Shown here one piece after another: positions 25,228 to 33,752 of a stretch of 64,000 nucleotides of DNA; positions within the stretch are counted from its first letter, which is position 1; each line of letters opens with the position of its first letter. The notes beneath the pieces are model-generated. The model had not been told where the DNA came from and ran no database searches. It was given only the letters and a program-made list of their open reading frames with translations. The stretch spans positions 310,001-374,000 of the forward strand of contig CAZAPG010000001.1 in the NCBI GenBank assembly GCA_964486935.1, in the 5' to 3' direction. Made by a program: the position numbers and the translations under genes. The stretch is from CAZAPG01 sp964486935. GTDB taxonomy: Bacteria > Chloroflexota > Anaerolineae > 4572-78 > J111.

Positions 25228-26455
25228 GAACGCCAATTCCTAAATCTTCCACAATCCATTGGGCCACAATTTGATGGGCTTTGCCGGTCGGGTGGCCGTC
25301 GCCGGCAATGGCCAGCCCTTCGGCGGGGTTGAGTTTCATTCGCTCATCGTAGTTGAGAATATTCAGGCCAAACTGCTTGAAATGCGGCTCCAGGTCTTCA
25401 AAATAGTCCCCCTCATCGGGGTAGATGACCACGTAAAAGGCGTCGCTGTGGTATTTGGCCCGAAAGGTGTTGCGCGCTTCGGCGATGACGCGGGCGGCAA
25501 AGGCGTAGTGTCGCTCTTGGAGTTTGGGCGGAATGTTGACCCGGTAGTAGCGGGCCAGCTCGCTTTGGCCCAGCGCCGCATAGAGCGCGGAAACCAGGGG
25601 CCGGCCGGTGGTAAAATTGCCCCGCCGCACCAGGTTGCCCTGCCAGTCGAGGGTGTAGTAAGGCATCTGGTCGCCCCAGGCATTGTAAACATACATCGAG
25701 CCGAGCGTCCGCTCCACGTGCCCGTCGATGAAAATGTAAAGGGCCAGCCCCTCTTTCTGGGGGACTTCCCGGGCCAGGTCGTCGCTTTGCAATTTGGCCA
25801 GCATCTGCTGCGGGCCGTAGCCGCTCAGGCCGTAGTTGTAGGGTTGGTAATCGGGGGCCAGATGAGCGACGTGATAAGGCAGGGTTTCATCATCGGCCAC
25901 GCCTTCGCCAAAGGTAAAAGAGTCGCCAAAAAAGAGCAAAAATTTGTGGCGCCGCTCCGGCTGCTCCGCCGGCGTGAGGCGGCGGTGATAGGCGTCGATA
26001 GAGTAGGCCACATGGTAAATAACGCCTTCGTCTGATTTTTTAATCGACTCAACTTGCGCGTTGGGCCGGGCGGTGTAGCCCAGCAGGTCATCGGGCCGGA
26101 AAAAATCGTGGGTGTAATCGCCCTCGTGCCACACGCGGGGGGCGGGCGCGGCGTTGGGGGCCGGTTCGGGCCGGTTGAGCCGGTAAAAAAGCCGTTCCAG
26201 GCCGTAGATGAGCAGCGCCGTCATCGCCAGGCCGATGCACACGTTCAGCAGCGTGCCCAATGAGCGAGACAGCGCCAGCACCAGCCCAACCGCCACCAGC
26301 GCCGCGTCAAACAGCCAGATTATCACCACGCTGCGCGGGGCCAGCTCCCCATCGGCCGAGAGCAGGGCAGTCAGTACCCACTCATTGGCCAGCAGCCCCA
26401 GGGCCATGAGGGCGAGTCCCAGCATAAAAATTTGGCGCCGGGTCAGGCTAATCAT
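25217..26455 (-). CDS. Membrane-bound SGNH/GDSL hydrolase
   Basis: Four N-terminal membrane segments (about residues 5-115) are followed by an extracytoplasmic SGNH domain. The catalytic Ser is in FFGDSFTFGEGVADDE and the block II Gly/Asn region is NYGLSGYGPQQM. The Asp-x-x-His pair is in GDGHPTGKAHQIV near the C-terminus. Related proteins O-acetylate or deacylate cell-surface glycans. ATG 26455 overlaps the upstream CPXCG gene by 8 bp, so the two are coupled. The next gene downstream, a glycosidase, overlaps its end. Confidence 0.78.
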   Translation of the reverse strand: MISLTRRQIFMLGLALMALGLLANEWVLTALLSADGELAPRSVVIIWLFDAALVAVGLVLALSRSLGTLLNVCIGLAMTALLIYGLERLFYRLNRPEPAPNAAPAPRVWHEGDYTHDFFRPDDLLGYTARPNAQVESIKKSDEGVIYHVAYSIDAYHRRLTPAEQPERRHKFLLFFGDSFTFGEGVADDETLPYHVAHLAPDYQPYNYGLSGYGPQQMLAKLQSDDLAREVPQKEGLALYIFIDGHVERTLGSMYVYNAWGDQMPYYTLDWQGNLVRRGNFTTGRPLVSALYAALGQSELARYYRVNIPPKLQERHYAFAARVIAEARNTFRAKYHSDAFYVVIYPDEGDYFEDLEPHFKQFGLNILNYDERMKLNPAEGLAIAGDGHPTGKAHQIVAQWIVEDLGIGVHDE

Positions 26456-26633
26456 CGGCTCGCCGGGCTTCAAAAGCAATAATCATTCCCGCCGCCACTC
26501 GATAACTGATTTCGATGGGGTTGCAGCAATTTTCGCAATCTTCAATATAGGTTTGCCCGCCGGCCGACAGGTCAACCAGCATAGATACTTCTTGCCAGCA
26601 GTAGGGGCAGGTAAAAAAATATTCTTCTTCCAT
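26448..26633 (-). CDS. CPXCG-motif cysteine-rich small protein
   Basis: A 61-residue protein with CPYCWQ at residues 9-14 and CENCCNPI at 33-40, the pairing of cysteines that defines the CPXCG family. It is likely a zinc ribbon; its role is unknown. The stop overlaps the start of the SGNH gene. Confidence 0.8.
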   Translation of the reverse strand: MEEEYFFTCPYCWQEVSMLVDLSAGGQTYIEDCENCCNPIEISYRVAAGMIIAFEARRADD

Positions 26634-26787
26634 AAATTTTTTGTAATTGCCGCCGCTTGAGGTACACTTTTGTTACGCCAGGGGCGGTTGCCGGTTTGTA
26701 ATGAGTCTCTTTTGCCTGCAAAGGTAGCATAAGGGCTGCTTGTTGGCAAAACAAGGTATTGAATTGACGCACCGAGAGGAGGATTCT

Positions 26788-27114
26788 ATGCGTTCAAAAC
26801 TTCTGATAGTCTCTGCGCTGGCCGCGGTGAGTATGGTTGTGCTGGTAGCAGTGGTGGCTGTTACGGCTTACGCGCTGGTAAGCAGTGGCCCGGTTCAGGC
26901 CGAAGAAGCCGTTATTGATAACAGCGTCAACGTTGCTCCGGTTGAGGTTCAGGCCGTCAGCCAGCCCCAGCTTGAAAAGCCGGCCGTCAAATACGAGCGC
27001 GCCAGTTACGCCGGGCACGAGGGCGGCTGCCCCTTTGGCGCTTCTAAAGCGCAGTTTACCCAGGCTCCCAGCGAGCCGGCGATTGAAAATGACCTCCTGA
27101 CTCTGGCACAATAG
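26788..27114 (+). CDS. Small secreted or membrane-anchored protein of unknown function
   Basis: Start chosen at ATG 26788, preceded by GAGAGGAGGATTCT, a strong ribosome-binding site; the longer frame from 26740 is not needed. The 108 residues begin with a single hydrophobic segment (about 4-32) ending in QAEEA, either a cleavable signal or an anchor. The mature part is short, Pro/Glu-rich, and holds one cysteine in GHEGGCPFGA. I do not recognise a family. The gene stands alone on the plus strand and is followed at once by a strong terminator, so it is likely a monocistronic, well-expressed unit. Confidence 0.7.
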   Translation: MRSKLLIVSALAAVSMVVLVAVVAVTAYALVSSGPVQAEEAVIDNSVNVAPVEVQAVSQPQLEKPAVKYERASYAGHEGGCPFGASKAQFTQAPSEPAIENDLLTLAQ

Positions 27115-27159
27115 TCATTTGCATTTTCTATAATTAACCGGCATCTCGCCCCGCGTTAG

Positions 27160-27188
27160 CCCCGCCCAAAAATTCGGGCGGGGTTTTT
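27160..27188 (+). terminator. Rho-independent terminator
   Basis: CCCCGCCC (27160-27167), an 8-nt loop and GGGCGGGG (27176-27183) are followed by TTTTTGTTT. It ends transcription of the small secreted protein gene. The opposite-strand SGNH gene ends 3 bp further on. Confidence 0.9.
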
Positions 27189-27190
27189 GT

Positions 27191-28408
27191 TTACTTCTGC
27201 GGGAAATTGTTGATGTCGGCCTGCTGACTCATCAAAAAGTTAAAAATTGCCTGGCCGGCCAAACGATGCCCGGCCGGCGTCCAGTGGCCATCGTAGCGAT
27301 AGTAGAGCGGCTCGTTGTTTTGCTGCCGGTTTTTCAAGGTTGGCAAAAGGGATAGATGCGGAATATGGCGCTGCTGCAAAATCTTGGCAAGTTGCTCGGT
27401 GGGCGGCGGGCCGGGAGTGATTTTGCCCTCGACCAGATGGGCGTAGGCGTTGACAATTTCCCGGCGACGCTGCTCGCTCACTTCGGTTTCGTCGGGCAAA
27501 ATAACCACTACCATCTGGCCGTGGTGCGCGGCGACCTGCCGCTTTAGCTCCAGCAGCATAGCTTCGGTGGCGTTCCAGGCTTCGGGCGGCAGATATCGGA
27601 ACACGTAAAAATTGCCCTGGTTGACGAGAGGCTGCGTAATCTCAACCAACCCCAGCGACGTGAGCAACTGCGCCAGGCCGGGCAGATTCTGCACCGCCGA
27701 CAGCGTCAACAACTCAATTGAAACCGAATACAACCGCGAGTGGGTATACAAATAAGTTCTGACGCGCCAAAACAGGCCGCCCTCCTGCGCCCAGGCTGCG
27801 GCGCGCTCGGCGGGTCGTTCCGGCTCAACGGGCAGCAGCGCCCCGTCCTTGAGCCGGTAGAGCGGATACCAGATGTTATCAGTCAGGTCGTTGCCGGTAA
27901 AGAAGGCCAGCAGCACCAAATCGGGTTGGTATTTATAGCCCTCGTTGACAAAATAGGCCAGGGCGTTGTCGGTGCCGTAGCCCACCACCCCGGCATTAAT
28001 CACTTCGATGCTGGTTTGCGGAAACTGCTGCCGCAATTGGTTTTCCAGCAGGCGGGGAAACGTCTCCGCTTCGGGGACCTGCAAGGCCGCCGTAAACGAG
28101 TCGCCCAGCACCAGAATGCGAAAGGTATTTTCGGGCTTGCGATAATCAACCTCTGGCCCGCGCAGCCCCCGGCTGTTGAATTTTACGTAAGTGCTGTACT
28201 CGCCGCGCAGGCTGGTGTTCCAGCCCTCGGCGTTGGGGATAAAGGCCAACTCGTAAAGCGGGTCAAATTGCAACCCCTGGTTGACCAGCCGGGGCGAGGG
28301 GTTGGGATACAAAATTCTAAAACCGGCCTCTAGCAGCGCCAGGCTGATGATGACGCCCAGGGCAATTAACCCCAGCCGGCTAAGGAGGGAGAGGAGTTTT
28401 GCTTTCAA
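27191..28408 (-). CDS. SGNH/GDSL-type esterase with N-terminal anchor
   Basis: A single N-terminal membrane segment (about residues 11-30) precedes an SGNH hydrolase domain. The catalytic Ser lies in ILVLGDSFTAALQVPE, the Gly/Asn blocks in VINAGVVGYGTDNAL and FFTGNDLTDN, and the Asp/His in DGHWTPAGHRLA near the C-terminus. It probably acts on an ester of a surface or exported molecule. The TTG start (28408) lies within the stop of the gamma-glutamyltransferase gene (TTGA overlap), so the two are coupled. Confidence 0.8.
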   Translation of the reverse strand: MKAKLLSLLSRLGLIALGVIISLALLEAGFRILYPNPSPRLVNQGLQFDPLYELAFIPNAEGWNTSLRGEYSTYVKFNSRGLRGPEVDYRKPENTFRILVLGDSFTAALQVPEAETFPRLLENQLRQQFPQTSIEVINAGVVGYGTDNALAYFVNEGYKYQPDLVLLAFFTGNDLTDNIWYPLYRLKDGALLPVEPERPAERAAAWAQEGGLFWRVRTYLYTHSRLYSVSIELLTLSAVQNLPGLAQLLTSLGLVEITQPLVNQGNFYVFRYLPPEAWNATEAMLLELKRQVAAHHGQMVVVILPDETEVSEQRRREIVNAYAHLVEGKITPGPPPTEQLAKILQQRHIPHLSLLPTLKNRQQNNEPLYYRYDGHWTPAGHRLAGQAIFNFLMSQQADINNFPQK

Positions 28409-30003
28409 GGCTCAATCCGTATGGCCGACCCGCCGCGCCGGGCATCGCCGGCGGCCTCCCAACCTGCGCCCAGGCGGGCCACCGCGTGCGCGCCGCCAAA
28501 AAACATATTGCGCTCCGGCCAGCGGTTCAGATGGTAGCCGGCCTCTTCCAGCCGGTCGGCCACGGTTGGGGCAATGCCCCCCTCTAATTGAAGCTGACCA
28601 GCCTCGAAATGGACTCGCGGCGCGTCAACGGCCTGGTTCAGCGGCAGGTTGAAATCAACCACATTGCTGACAACCTGCAAAATAGCCGAGCGCAACCGGT
28701 TGCTGCCGCCGCTGCCAACGGCCAGCACCGGCTGTTGTTGACGCAACACCAGCGCGGGACTCATCATAGTGGTTAGCCGTTGGCCGGGCGGCAGTTGGTG
28801 AAAGCCGAGGGGATGCAGGTCAATTTCGCCCAGCATATTGTTGAGCATAACGCCGGTGTTACCCACCAGATAACCGGCGTTCTCCCCCGCCGAGGTGGTG
28901 ATGCCGGCAATCATACCGGCGGCATCGGCTACGCTGATGTGCGAGGTGTTGGGTGGGCCGGGCGGCAGTTCCGGCTCCGGCAGGGGTTGGCCGCCGGCCA
29001 GCGCTGCGTGCAGTTGGCGGGCGAAATAATTGATGTTATCGCCGGCCAGCAGCGGGGCGACTTGTTGGGCCGGAGATGTGGCCATCGGCGGGGCGCTTTT
29101 TTCCCAGCGGGCGCGGGCAATGTTGGTCAGGCGCATCACCTCGGCCAGGGCGCGGAGATGCTCAAAACCGTTGTGAGCCAGGCCCGGCAGGTCAACCGTG
29201 TCCAGCAGTTTGAGGGCAAAGGCAATCAACGGCCCGCCCGCCGACGACGGCGGCGGCAGCAGCACGGCGTGCTCCCGGTAGGCAACCCGGATAGGCTCCG
29301 GTTGACGCACCCGGTAGCTGTCTAAATCGGTTTGGGTGAGCAGGCCGCCGTTGGCCTGCTGGTCGGCTACCATTTGCTGGCCGACGCTGCCGCTGTAAAA
29401 CAGGCTGGCCCCCTGCCGGCCAAGCTGCTCCAGCGTGTCGGCCAGCGCCGGAAAATAGAGGGTTTGACCGGCCCGGGCAATGTGCCCGTTTGGGGCGTAG
29501 AGGGCGGCCAGTTGCGGCGTGTCGGTTAGAATGGGTTCCAGCAGGGCGGTGGTAAAAGCCTGGGCCTGAGACAGCACCACCCCCTGGCGGGCCAGGCGAA
29601 TGGTTGGGGCCAGAATTTGGGGCAGAGGTAGCCTGCCCATATGGGCCGCCATTTGACACAAACCGGCCACCACGCCGGGCACGGCCACGCTGCTCCGGCC
29701 AATGTAAAACGGCTGTTTGGCCGAGCCAAAATCGACCAGCACTTTGCGGAAATCAAGTTTTGCCGGGGGGCTGCCCGACAGGCCGGGCATGTTGCTGAAA
29801 AAATCGTACACGGTGGTGTGGCGGTTGGTGGGCGTAAAAACCATAGCCACCCCGCCGCCGCCAATGTTGACCAGCGACGACTCGGTGATGAATGAGGCAA
29901 AAGTGGCGGCTACGGCGGCGTCAACGGCGTTACCGCCTTGCTGAAAAATCTCTGCGCCGGCGGCGGCGGTTTGCGGATGTCCGGCGGCAATAACACCTGA
30001 CAT
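28405..30003 (-). CDS. Gamma-glutamyltransferase family protein
   Basis: Ntn-hydrolase of the GGT family, normally cleaved by itself at a Thr to make large and small subunits. ATG 30003 gives a standard start (MSGVIAAGHPQTAAAGAEI) with AGGA upstream; a longer frame to 30222 runs into the RNase III gene and has no support. GGGGVAMVF and LDSYRV are family motifs. The autocleavage Thr is in NTSHISVADAAG, and the SMLNNMLGE-like and ALVLRQQQPVLAVGSGGS motifs follow. There is no clear signal peptide. The enzyme may work on gamma-glutamyl or other amide substrates. Confidence 0.86.
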   Translation of the reverse strand: MSGVIAAGHPQTAAAGAEIFQQGGNAVDAAVAATFASFITESSLVNIGGGGVAMVFTPTNRHTTVYDFFSNMPGLSGSPPAKLDFRKVLVDFGSAKQPFYIGRSSVAVPGVVAGLCQMAAHMGRLPLPQILAPTIRLARQGVVLSQAQAFTTALLEPILTDTPQLAALYAPNGHIARAGQTLYFPALADTLEQLGRQGASLFYSGSVGQQMVADQQANGGLLTQTDLDSYRVRQPEPIRVAYREHAVLLPPPSSAGGPLIAFALKLLDTVDLPGLAHNGFEHLRALAEVMRLTNIARARWEKSAPPMATSPAQQVAPLLAGDNINYFARQLHAALAGGQPLPEPELPPGPPNTSHISVADAAGMIAGITTSAGENAGYLVGNTGVMLNNMLGEIDLHPLGFHQLPPGQRLTTMMSPALVLRQQQPVLAVGSGGSNRLRSAILQVVSNVVDFNLPLNQAVDAPRVHFEAGQLQLEGGIAPTVADRLEEAGYHLNRWPERNMFFGGAHAVARLGAGWEAAGDARRGGSAIRIEP

Positions 30004-30076
30004 AGGTTGATTATCCTGCTGTTTTGAATTCAAAGGGGGCATTTTACCACGTTGGCCCGGGGTAGGCAACAGCAAT

Positions 30077-30787
30077 TTAATCGCCGATAATCCCCAGTTC
30101 GGCCCGCAGCGATTTGAGGGCTTCTTGCGCGGCGGCCTGGGCGGCGCTTTGCTTGCTAAAGCCGGCGCCAACGCCGTAGGGTTTTTGGCCGATGACAGCC
30201 TGCACGGTAAATTCTTTGGCATGGTCCGGCCCCTGCTCGTTGATGGTGCGATAGGTAGGGGTCAACTGGTAATGGCTTTGGGCCAGTTCCTGGAGCTGGC
30301 TCTTGGGGTCTTTTTCGGCGTCTGAGGTGAGAATTTCCTGAAGGGCGGGTTCGATGGCCCGGTAAATAAAGTGGCGGGTGGCCTCGATGCCCTGGTCGAG
30401 ATAGAGCGCCCCGACCAGCGCTTCAAAGGCATCGCACAAAATGGCGGGTCTGGCGCGACCGCCGCTGTCTTCCTCGCCCCGGCCCAAAAACAGAAAATCG
30501 CCCAGGTTGATGTCGCTGGCAAATTGGGCCAGCCGTTCGGTGCGCACCAGGGCCGAGCGCAGATTGGTGAGCCGGCCTTCGGCCATTTCCGGGAAGCGGT
30601 GGTAGAGATACTCGCCGGTGATAAAATCTAAAATGGCGTCGCCCAAAAATTCCAGGCGTTCGTTATCTTCCAGGGGATAATTGGGGTTTTCATTAAGGTA
30701 GGAGCGATGGGTGAGGGCGCGTTGCAGCAGCGCCTTATTGGCAAAAATGAGGCCAAAGGCGGCTTCGGCCTGAGCAATTGCTGACAT
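30077..30787 (-). CDS. rnc: Ribonuclease III
   Basis: Endonuclease for double-stranded RNA (rRNA processing). The start is ATG 30787, with GAGGAG upstream, not the longer frame from 30850. The RNase III signature NERLEFLGDAILDFI lies at residues about 42-56, and the second metal-binding block AILCDAFEALVGALYLDQG at about 120. The C-terminal dsRNA-binding domain (about 160-232: PKSQLQELAQ through SAAQAAAQEAL) is complete. At 236 residues it is the usual size. Confidence 0.96.
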   Translation of the reverse strand: MSAIAQAEAAFGLIFANKALLQRALTHRSYLNENPNYPLEDNERLEFLGDAILDFITGEYLYHRFPEMAEGRLTNLRSALVRTERLAQFASDINLGDFLFLGRGEEDSGGRARPAILCDAFEALVGALYLDQGIEATRHFIYRAIEPALQEILTSDAEKDPKSQLQELAQSHYQLTPTYRTINEQGPDHAKEFTVQAVIGQKPYGVGAGFSKQSAAQAAAQEALKSLRAELGIIGD

Positions 30788-30986
30788 ATTTTGTTCTCCT
30801 CTAAAAATGCGCCGCAGGCCGGGGAGCGTTACCCCTCGTTGCTGCCCCAATAGGGGCTAATAGGGGCTGTCGCACTCTTGTGCGGAACTGAGGAGACGGA
30901 AGGAACCAAGTTGGCGGCTTGGCTCATTCAGTATCATCAGTTCGCCTGACCGGCTTGGTAGTTGCCAAAAAATGAATGTTTCGTGT

Positions 30987-31697
30987 TTAAGATGACTCGC
31001 CGGCATCTGCCGTTGAGGGCAGGTAGTCGCCTTCAATCCATTCTTCGCCGGTGGGGCTAACTTCTTTTTTCCAGATAGGCACAATTTGTTTGAGCCGGTT
31101 GATGGCGTAGGCGCAGGCTTCAAAGCAGCCATCGTTGCGGTGCGGGCTGGATACGGCCACAATAACTGCGTTTTCCCCCACCTCTAAATGGCCGATGCGC
31201 TGCACAATGGCAATATCCACAACCTTGGGCCATTTTTCGCGCGCCTCCTGAGCCACCTGGCGCAGTTTGGCCAGGGCCATTTCCTGGTAGGCTTCATACT
31301 CCAGGTGTTCCACCCACTTGCCCGCCGAGACATTCCGCACCACCCCGCCAAATACGGCCACCGCCCCGGTTTCCGGTTTGACAACTTTGGCGGCCATCTC
31401 ATCCAGGCTGATGCGATCAAAGGTGATGGCAAATTTGTCGCTATGAGCGCCGGAGCCGCCGCTGACAGGCGGGAAAAAGGCTACTTCGTCCCCCTCGGCA
31501 AGTTTGCTGTGGGGGTCGGCAAACTCCTGATTGATGGAGATAACGGTGCGCGGCGCGATTTCGGCCAGCCGGGGAAACTCGTTTTGCAGCGTTTCCAGCA
31601 GGTCGCTGACGGTTGCATTTTGGCCGATATCTCGCTCCAGCGTGTCGGCCCCGGCCAGCTCGCGCATTCTGGCAAAGAGTTTGATGGTAACTTTCAT
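30987..31697 (-). CDS. Fused molybdopterin synthase, MoaD-MoaE
   Basis: Residues 1-81 are a MoaD sulfur carrier ending in FFPPVSGG. From about 88 onward a complete MoaE catalytic subunit follows: ITFDRISLDEMAAKV, AVAVFGGVVRN, VEHLEYEAYQEMA, RIGHLEVGENAVIVAVSSPHR and the final WKKE. Free MoaD needs an exposed C-terminal Gly-Gly for thiocarboxylation, here internal, so cleavage after Gly81 is expected. A comparable fusion, MoaX of Mycobacterium tuberculosis, has been reported to be cleaved at this point. moaC follows 18 bp upstream on the same strand. Confidence 0.92.
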   Translation of the reverse strand: MKVTIKLFARMRELAGADTLERDIGQNATVSDLLETLQNEFPRLAEIAPRTVISINQEFADPHSKLAEGDEVAFFPPVSGGSGAHSDKFAITFDRISLDEMAAKVVKPETGAVAVFGGVVRNVSAGKWVEHLEYEAYQEMALAKLRQVAQEAREKWPKVVDIAIVQRIGHLEVGENAVIVAVSSPHRNDGCFEACAYAINRLKQIVPIWKKEVSPTGEEWIEGDYLPSTADAGESS

Positions 31698-31715
31698 AAG
31701 GAATCCCTGTCAAAA

Positions 31716-32207
31716 TTATTCTTCAAGCAGCCAATCGCCGCTTTTGCCGCCGCTTTTTTGGGCCAGCCGGATGGCGTCGATACGCATGGCCCGGTCAACG
31801 GCTTTGCACATATCGTAGATGGTCAGGCCGGCCACGCTAACGGCGGTCAGCGCCTCCATTTCGACGCCGGTTTTGCCGCTGGTGCGCACGGTGGCGCTAA
31901 TGTTGATGGCGGCCAGCCCGCTGGATGACTCCGCTGGCCGGGCTTCAAAAGCCAGGCTGATGTGGGTGAGCATCAATGGATGGCACATTGGCACCAGCTC
32001 GTGGGTGCGTTTGGCGGCCATAATGCCGGCCACCTGGGCCACGGCCAGCACGTCGCCTTTTTTTATCTGGCCTTCCTGAATTAAGGCCAGCGTTTCCGGC
32101 TTCATCAGCACTCGGCCTCTGGCAATGGCCTGACGCCGGGTATCTTCTTTGTGGCCCACATCGACCATGTGGGCGCGGCCTTGTTCGTCAAAATGGGTCA
32201 GTGACAT
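31716..32207 (-). CDS. moaC: Cyclic pyranopterin monophosphate synthase
   Basis: Acts in molybdopterin precursor formation. Start ATG 32207 (MSLTHFDEQGRAHMVDVGHK) replaces an upstream in-frame run to 32342 that has no family match. The sequence is the standard 163 residues: ARGRVLMKPETLALI, VAQVAGIMAAKRTHELVPMCHPL, TGVEMEALTAVSVAGLTIYDMCKA and the C-terminal LAQKSGGKSG. It is transcribed before moaD-moaE with an 18-bp gap. Confidence 0.96.
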   Translation of the reverse strand: MSLTHFDEQGRAHMVDVGHKEDTRRQAIARGRVLMKPETLALIQEGQIKKGDVLAVAQVAGIMAAKRTHELVPMCHPLMLTHISLAFEARPAESSSGLAAINISATVRTSGKTGVEMEALTAVSVAGLTIYDMCKAVDRAMRIDAIRLAQKSGGKSGDWLLEE

Positions 32208-32344
32208 GTCTGGATTATAGCAAAATAAAGCGGCTTGCCAAAATGGGGAGGCGGTTGTATTGTTCAAATGGCCGGTTTTGGGGTAAAATCTGCCACTTGA
32301 TTGTGTGGGAAATTTCACAACATTCTGCGACCAAGGAGTCAACT

Positions 32345-33157
32345 TTGTCTGAATTAATTTTACTCAAACTGGGCGGATCGGTGATTACCGATAAAACCCA
32401 ACCCTTTACCGCCCGAACCGACGTTATCGAGCGGATTGCCGCCGAAATTAAAAGCGCGCTGGTTGAGCGCAGCGACGATTTGCAGTTGATTATTGGACAC
32501 GGCTCCGGCTCGTTTGGGCATATGGCGGCCGCCAAATATCAAACCCATCAGGGGGCCGTGTCGGACGAGAGTTGGCTGGGTTTTGCCGAGGTAGCCGCCG
32601 CCGCCGCGGAATTGAACAGCATTGTCATGAAATCGCTGCGCGGGGCCGGGGTGCCGGCCATTAAATTTCAGCCGTCGGCCAGCACCCGCACCCGGGGCGA
32701 ACAGTTGATGTATTTTGAAACCTTTCCGCTGAAAGAGGCGCTCAAGCACGGTCTGGTTCCCGTGGTTTACGGCGATGTGAGCGTGGATGCCGCCCAGGGC
32801 ATGAGCATTGTTTCCACGGAAAAACTGTTCGACAACCTGGCCCGCGAACTGTCGCCCAGCCGCATTATTTTGGCCGGTCAGGTGGATGGCGTTTACGATA
32901 AAGACCCGGTGACTCACCCCGACGCTGAATTGATTGAAGATATCGACCGGACCAACTGGGATGAGGTAGAGGCGCTGCTTGGCGGCTCGCACGGCACCGA
33001 TGTGACCGGCGGGATGTTTTCCAAAGTGCGCGAAATGTACCGGCTGACGCTGGCCATGCCGCCCATGCAGGCCATGATTATGTCGGCGGAGACGCCGGGC
33101 CATCTGGAGGCGGTGCTTAAGGGGCAGATGGTCAACTTTGGCACATTCATCAATTAA
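32345..33157 (+). CDS. Isopentenyl phosphate kinase
   Basis: Kinase of the amino-acid-kinase fold that phosphorylates isopentenyl phosphate to isopentenyl diphosphate in the alternative mevalonate pathway. LILLKLGGSVITDK at the N-terminus, IIGHGSGSFGHMAA with the key His, and VYGDVSVDAAQGMSIVSTEKL support the family. A TTG start at 32345 with AAGGAG 6 nt upstream is chosen over a longer frame from 32201. The family is mostly archaeal but is also known in Chloroflexota such as Roseiflexus. Its stop is overlapped by the convergent DUF983 gene. Confidence 0.85.
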   Translation: MSELILLKLGGSVITDKTQPFTARTDVIERIAAEIKSALVERSDDLQLIIGHGSGSFGHMAAAKYQTHQGAVSDESWLGFAEVAAAAAELNSIVMKSLRGAGVPAIKFQPSASTRTRGEQLMYFETFPLKEALKHGLVPVVYGDVSVDAAQGMSIVSTEKLFDNLARELSPSRIILAGQVDGVYDKDPVTHPDAELIEDIDRTNWDEVEALLGGSHGTDVTGGMFSKVREMYRLTLAMPPMQAMIMSAETPGHLEAVLKGQMVNFGTFIN

Positions 33158-33585
33158 TCGTTGTGTTTGTGGGGATGAACCAGGTGGTCGAAGGCCATAA
33201 AAATGGCTTTGGTGTGCCGGGCCGTTAAAATGCCCAGCACCCACATTGTTACCAGCGTGACAAACAACAGCAGCGGCAGCGACAGGTGAAACAACCAGTC
33301 GAGCAGCAGCACTTCGATAACGCCAAAAATAGCCACAATCCAAAAATTGATGACCCACAAGGCCAGTAAAAAATACCCCGGCTCCCGGTAGTAGTCATAA
33401 TCGCAGCGGGGGCAGCCGTCCAGGGTGTCAAACCAGTCGGTAATGCCCTCGACCCGCTTGAGCGGCATGAATAACGGCGAGATACCGCACACCGGGCAGC
33501 GCCAGATGATGGCCCGGTACAGATAAAGCCACGCTTTTTTCAGAAACCCCGCGTTTGATGCTGATGACGCTTTTTTGGATGTCAC
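33154..33585 (-). CDS. DUF983-family membrane protein with zinc-ribbon-like cysteines
   Basis: The 143 residues start with CPVCGISPLF and GCPRCDYDYY, two CxxC pairs that could bind zinc. Two membrane segments (about 65-125) follow. This is the pattern of DUF983 proteins, whose role is unknown. The stop codon overlaps that of the convergent kinase gene. Confidence 0.75.
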   Translation of the reverse strand: MTSKKASSASNAGFLKKAWLYLYRAIIWRCPVCGISPLFMPLKRVEGITDWFDTLDGCPRCDYDYYREPGYFLLALWVINFWIVAIFGVIEVLLLDWLFHLSLPLLLFVTLVTMWVLGILTARHTKAIFMAFDHLVHPHKHND

Positions 33586-33644
33586 AAATTACCTCTGGCC
33601 ATCTGCCGGCTCAATGAGGGTGCGTCCAGAATTTTTGAAAAGCG

Positions 33645-33690
33645 CAGGGGGGAATTGGGGGGATACCCCCCACACCCCCCGTCCTCCTAA
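33645..33690. repeat. G-run/C-run hairpin repeat (GGGGGGAATTGGGGGGATACCCCCC type)
   Basis: Two G-runs then two C-runs can form a stable hairpin or G-quadruplex-like structure. The same design reappears inside a coding region at 47429-47464. Confidence 0.6.
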
Positions 33691-33752
33691 AATGTCGGAC
33701 ACACCGCTCAATGAGTGGTAATATACCACAAATTTTGACGCGGCGGTAACGC

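Noticed and set aside
30857..31162. 101-residue minus-strand frame between rnc and moaD-moaE
   Set aside because: It overlaps the end of the MoaE frame and has no start signal or family features; the gap itself holds only small hairpins (for example CGCAC-TCTT-GTGCG at 30871-30884).
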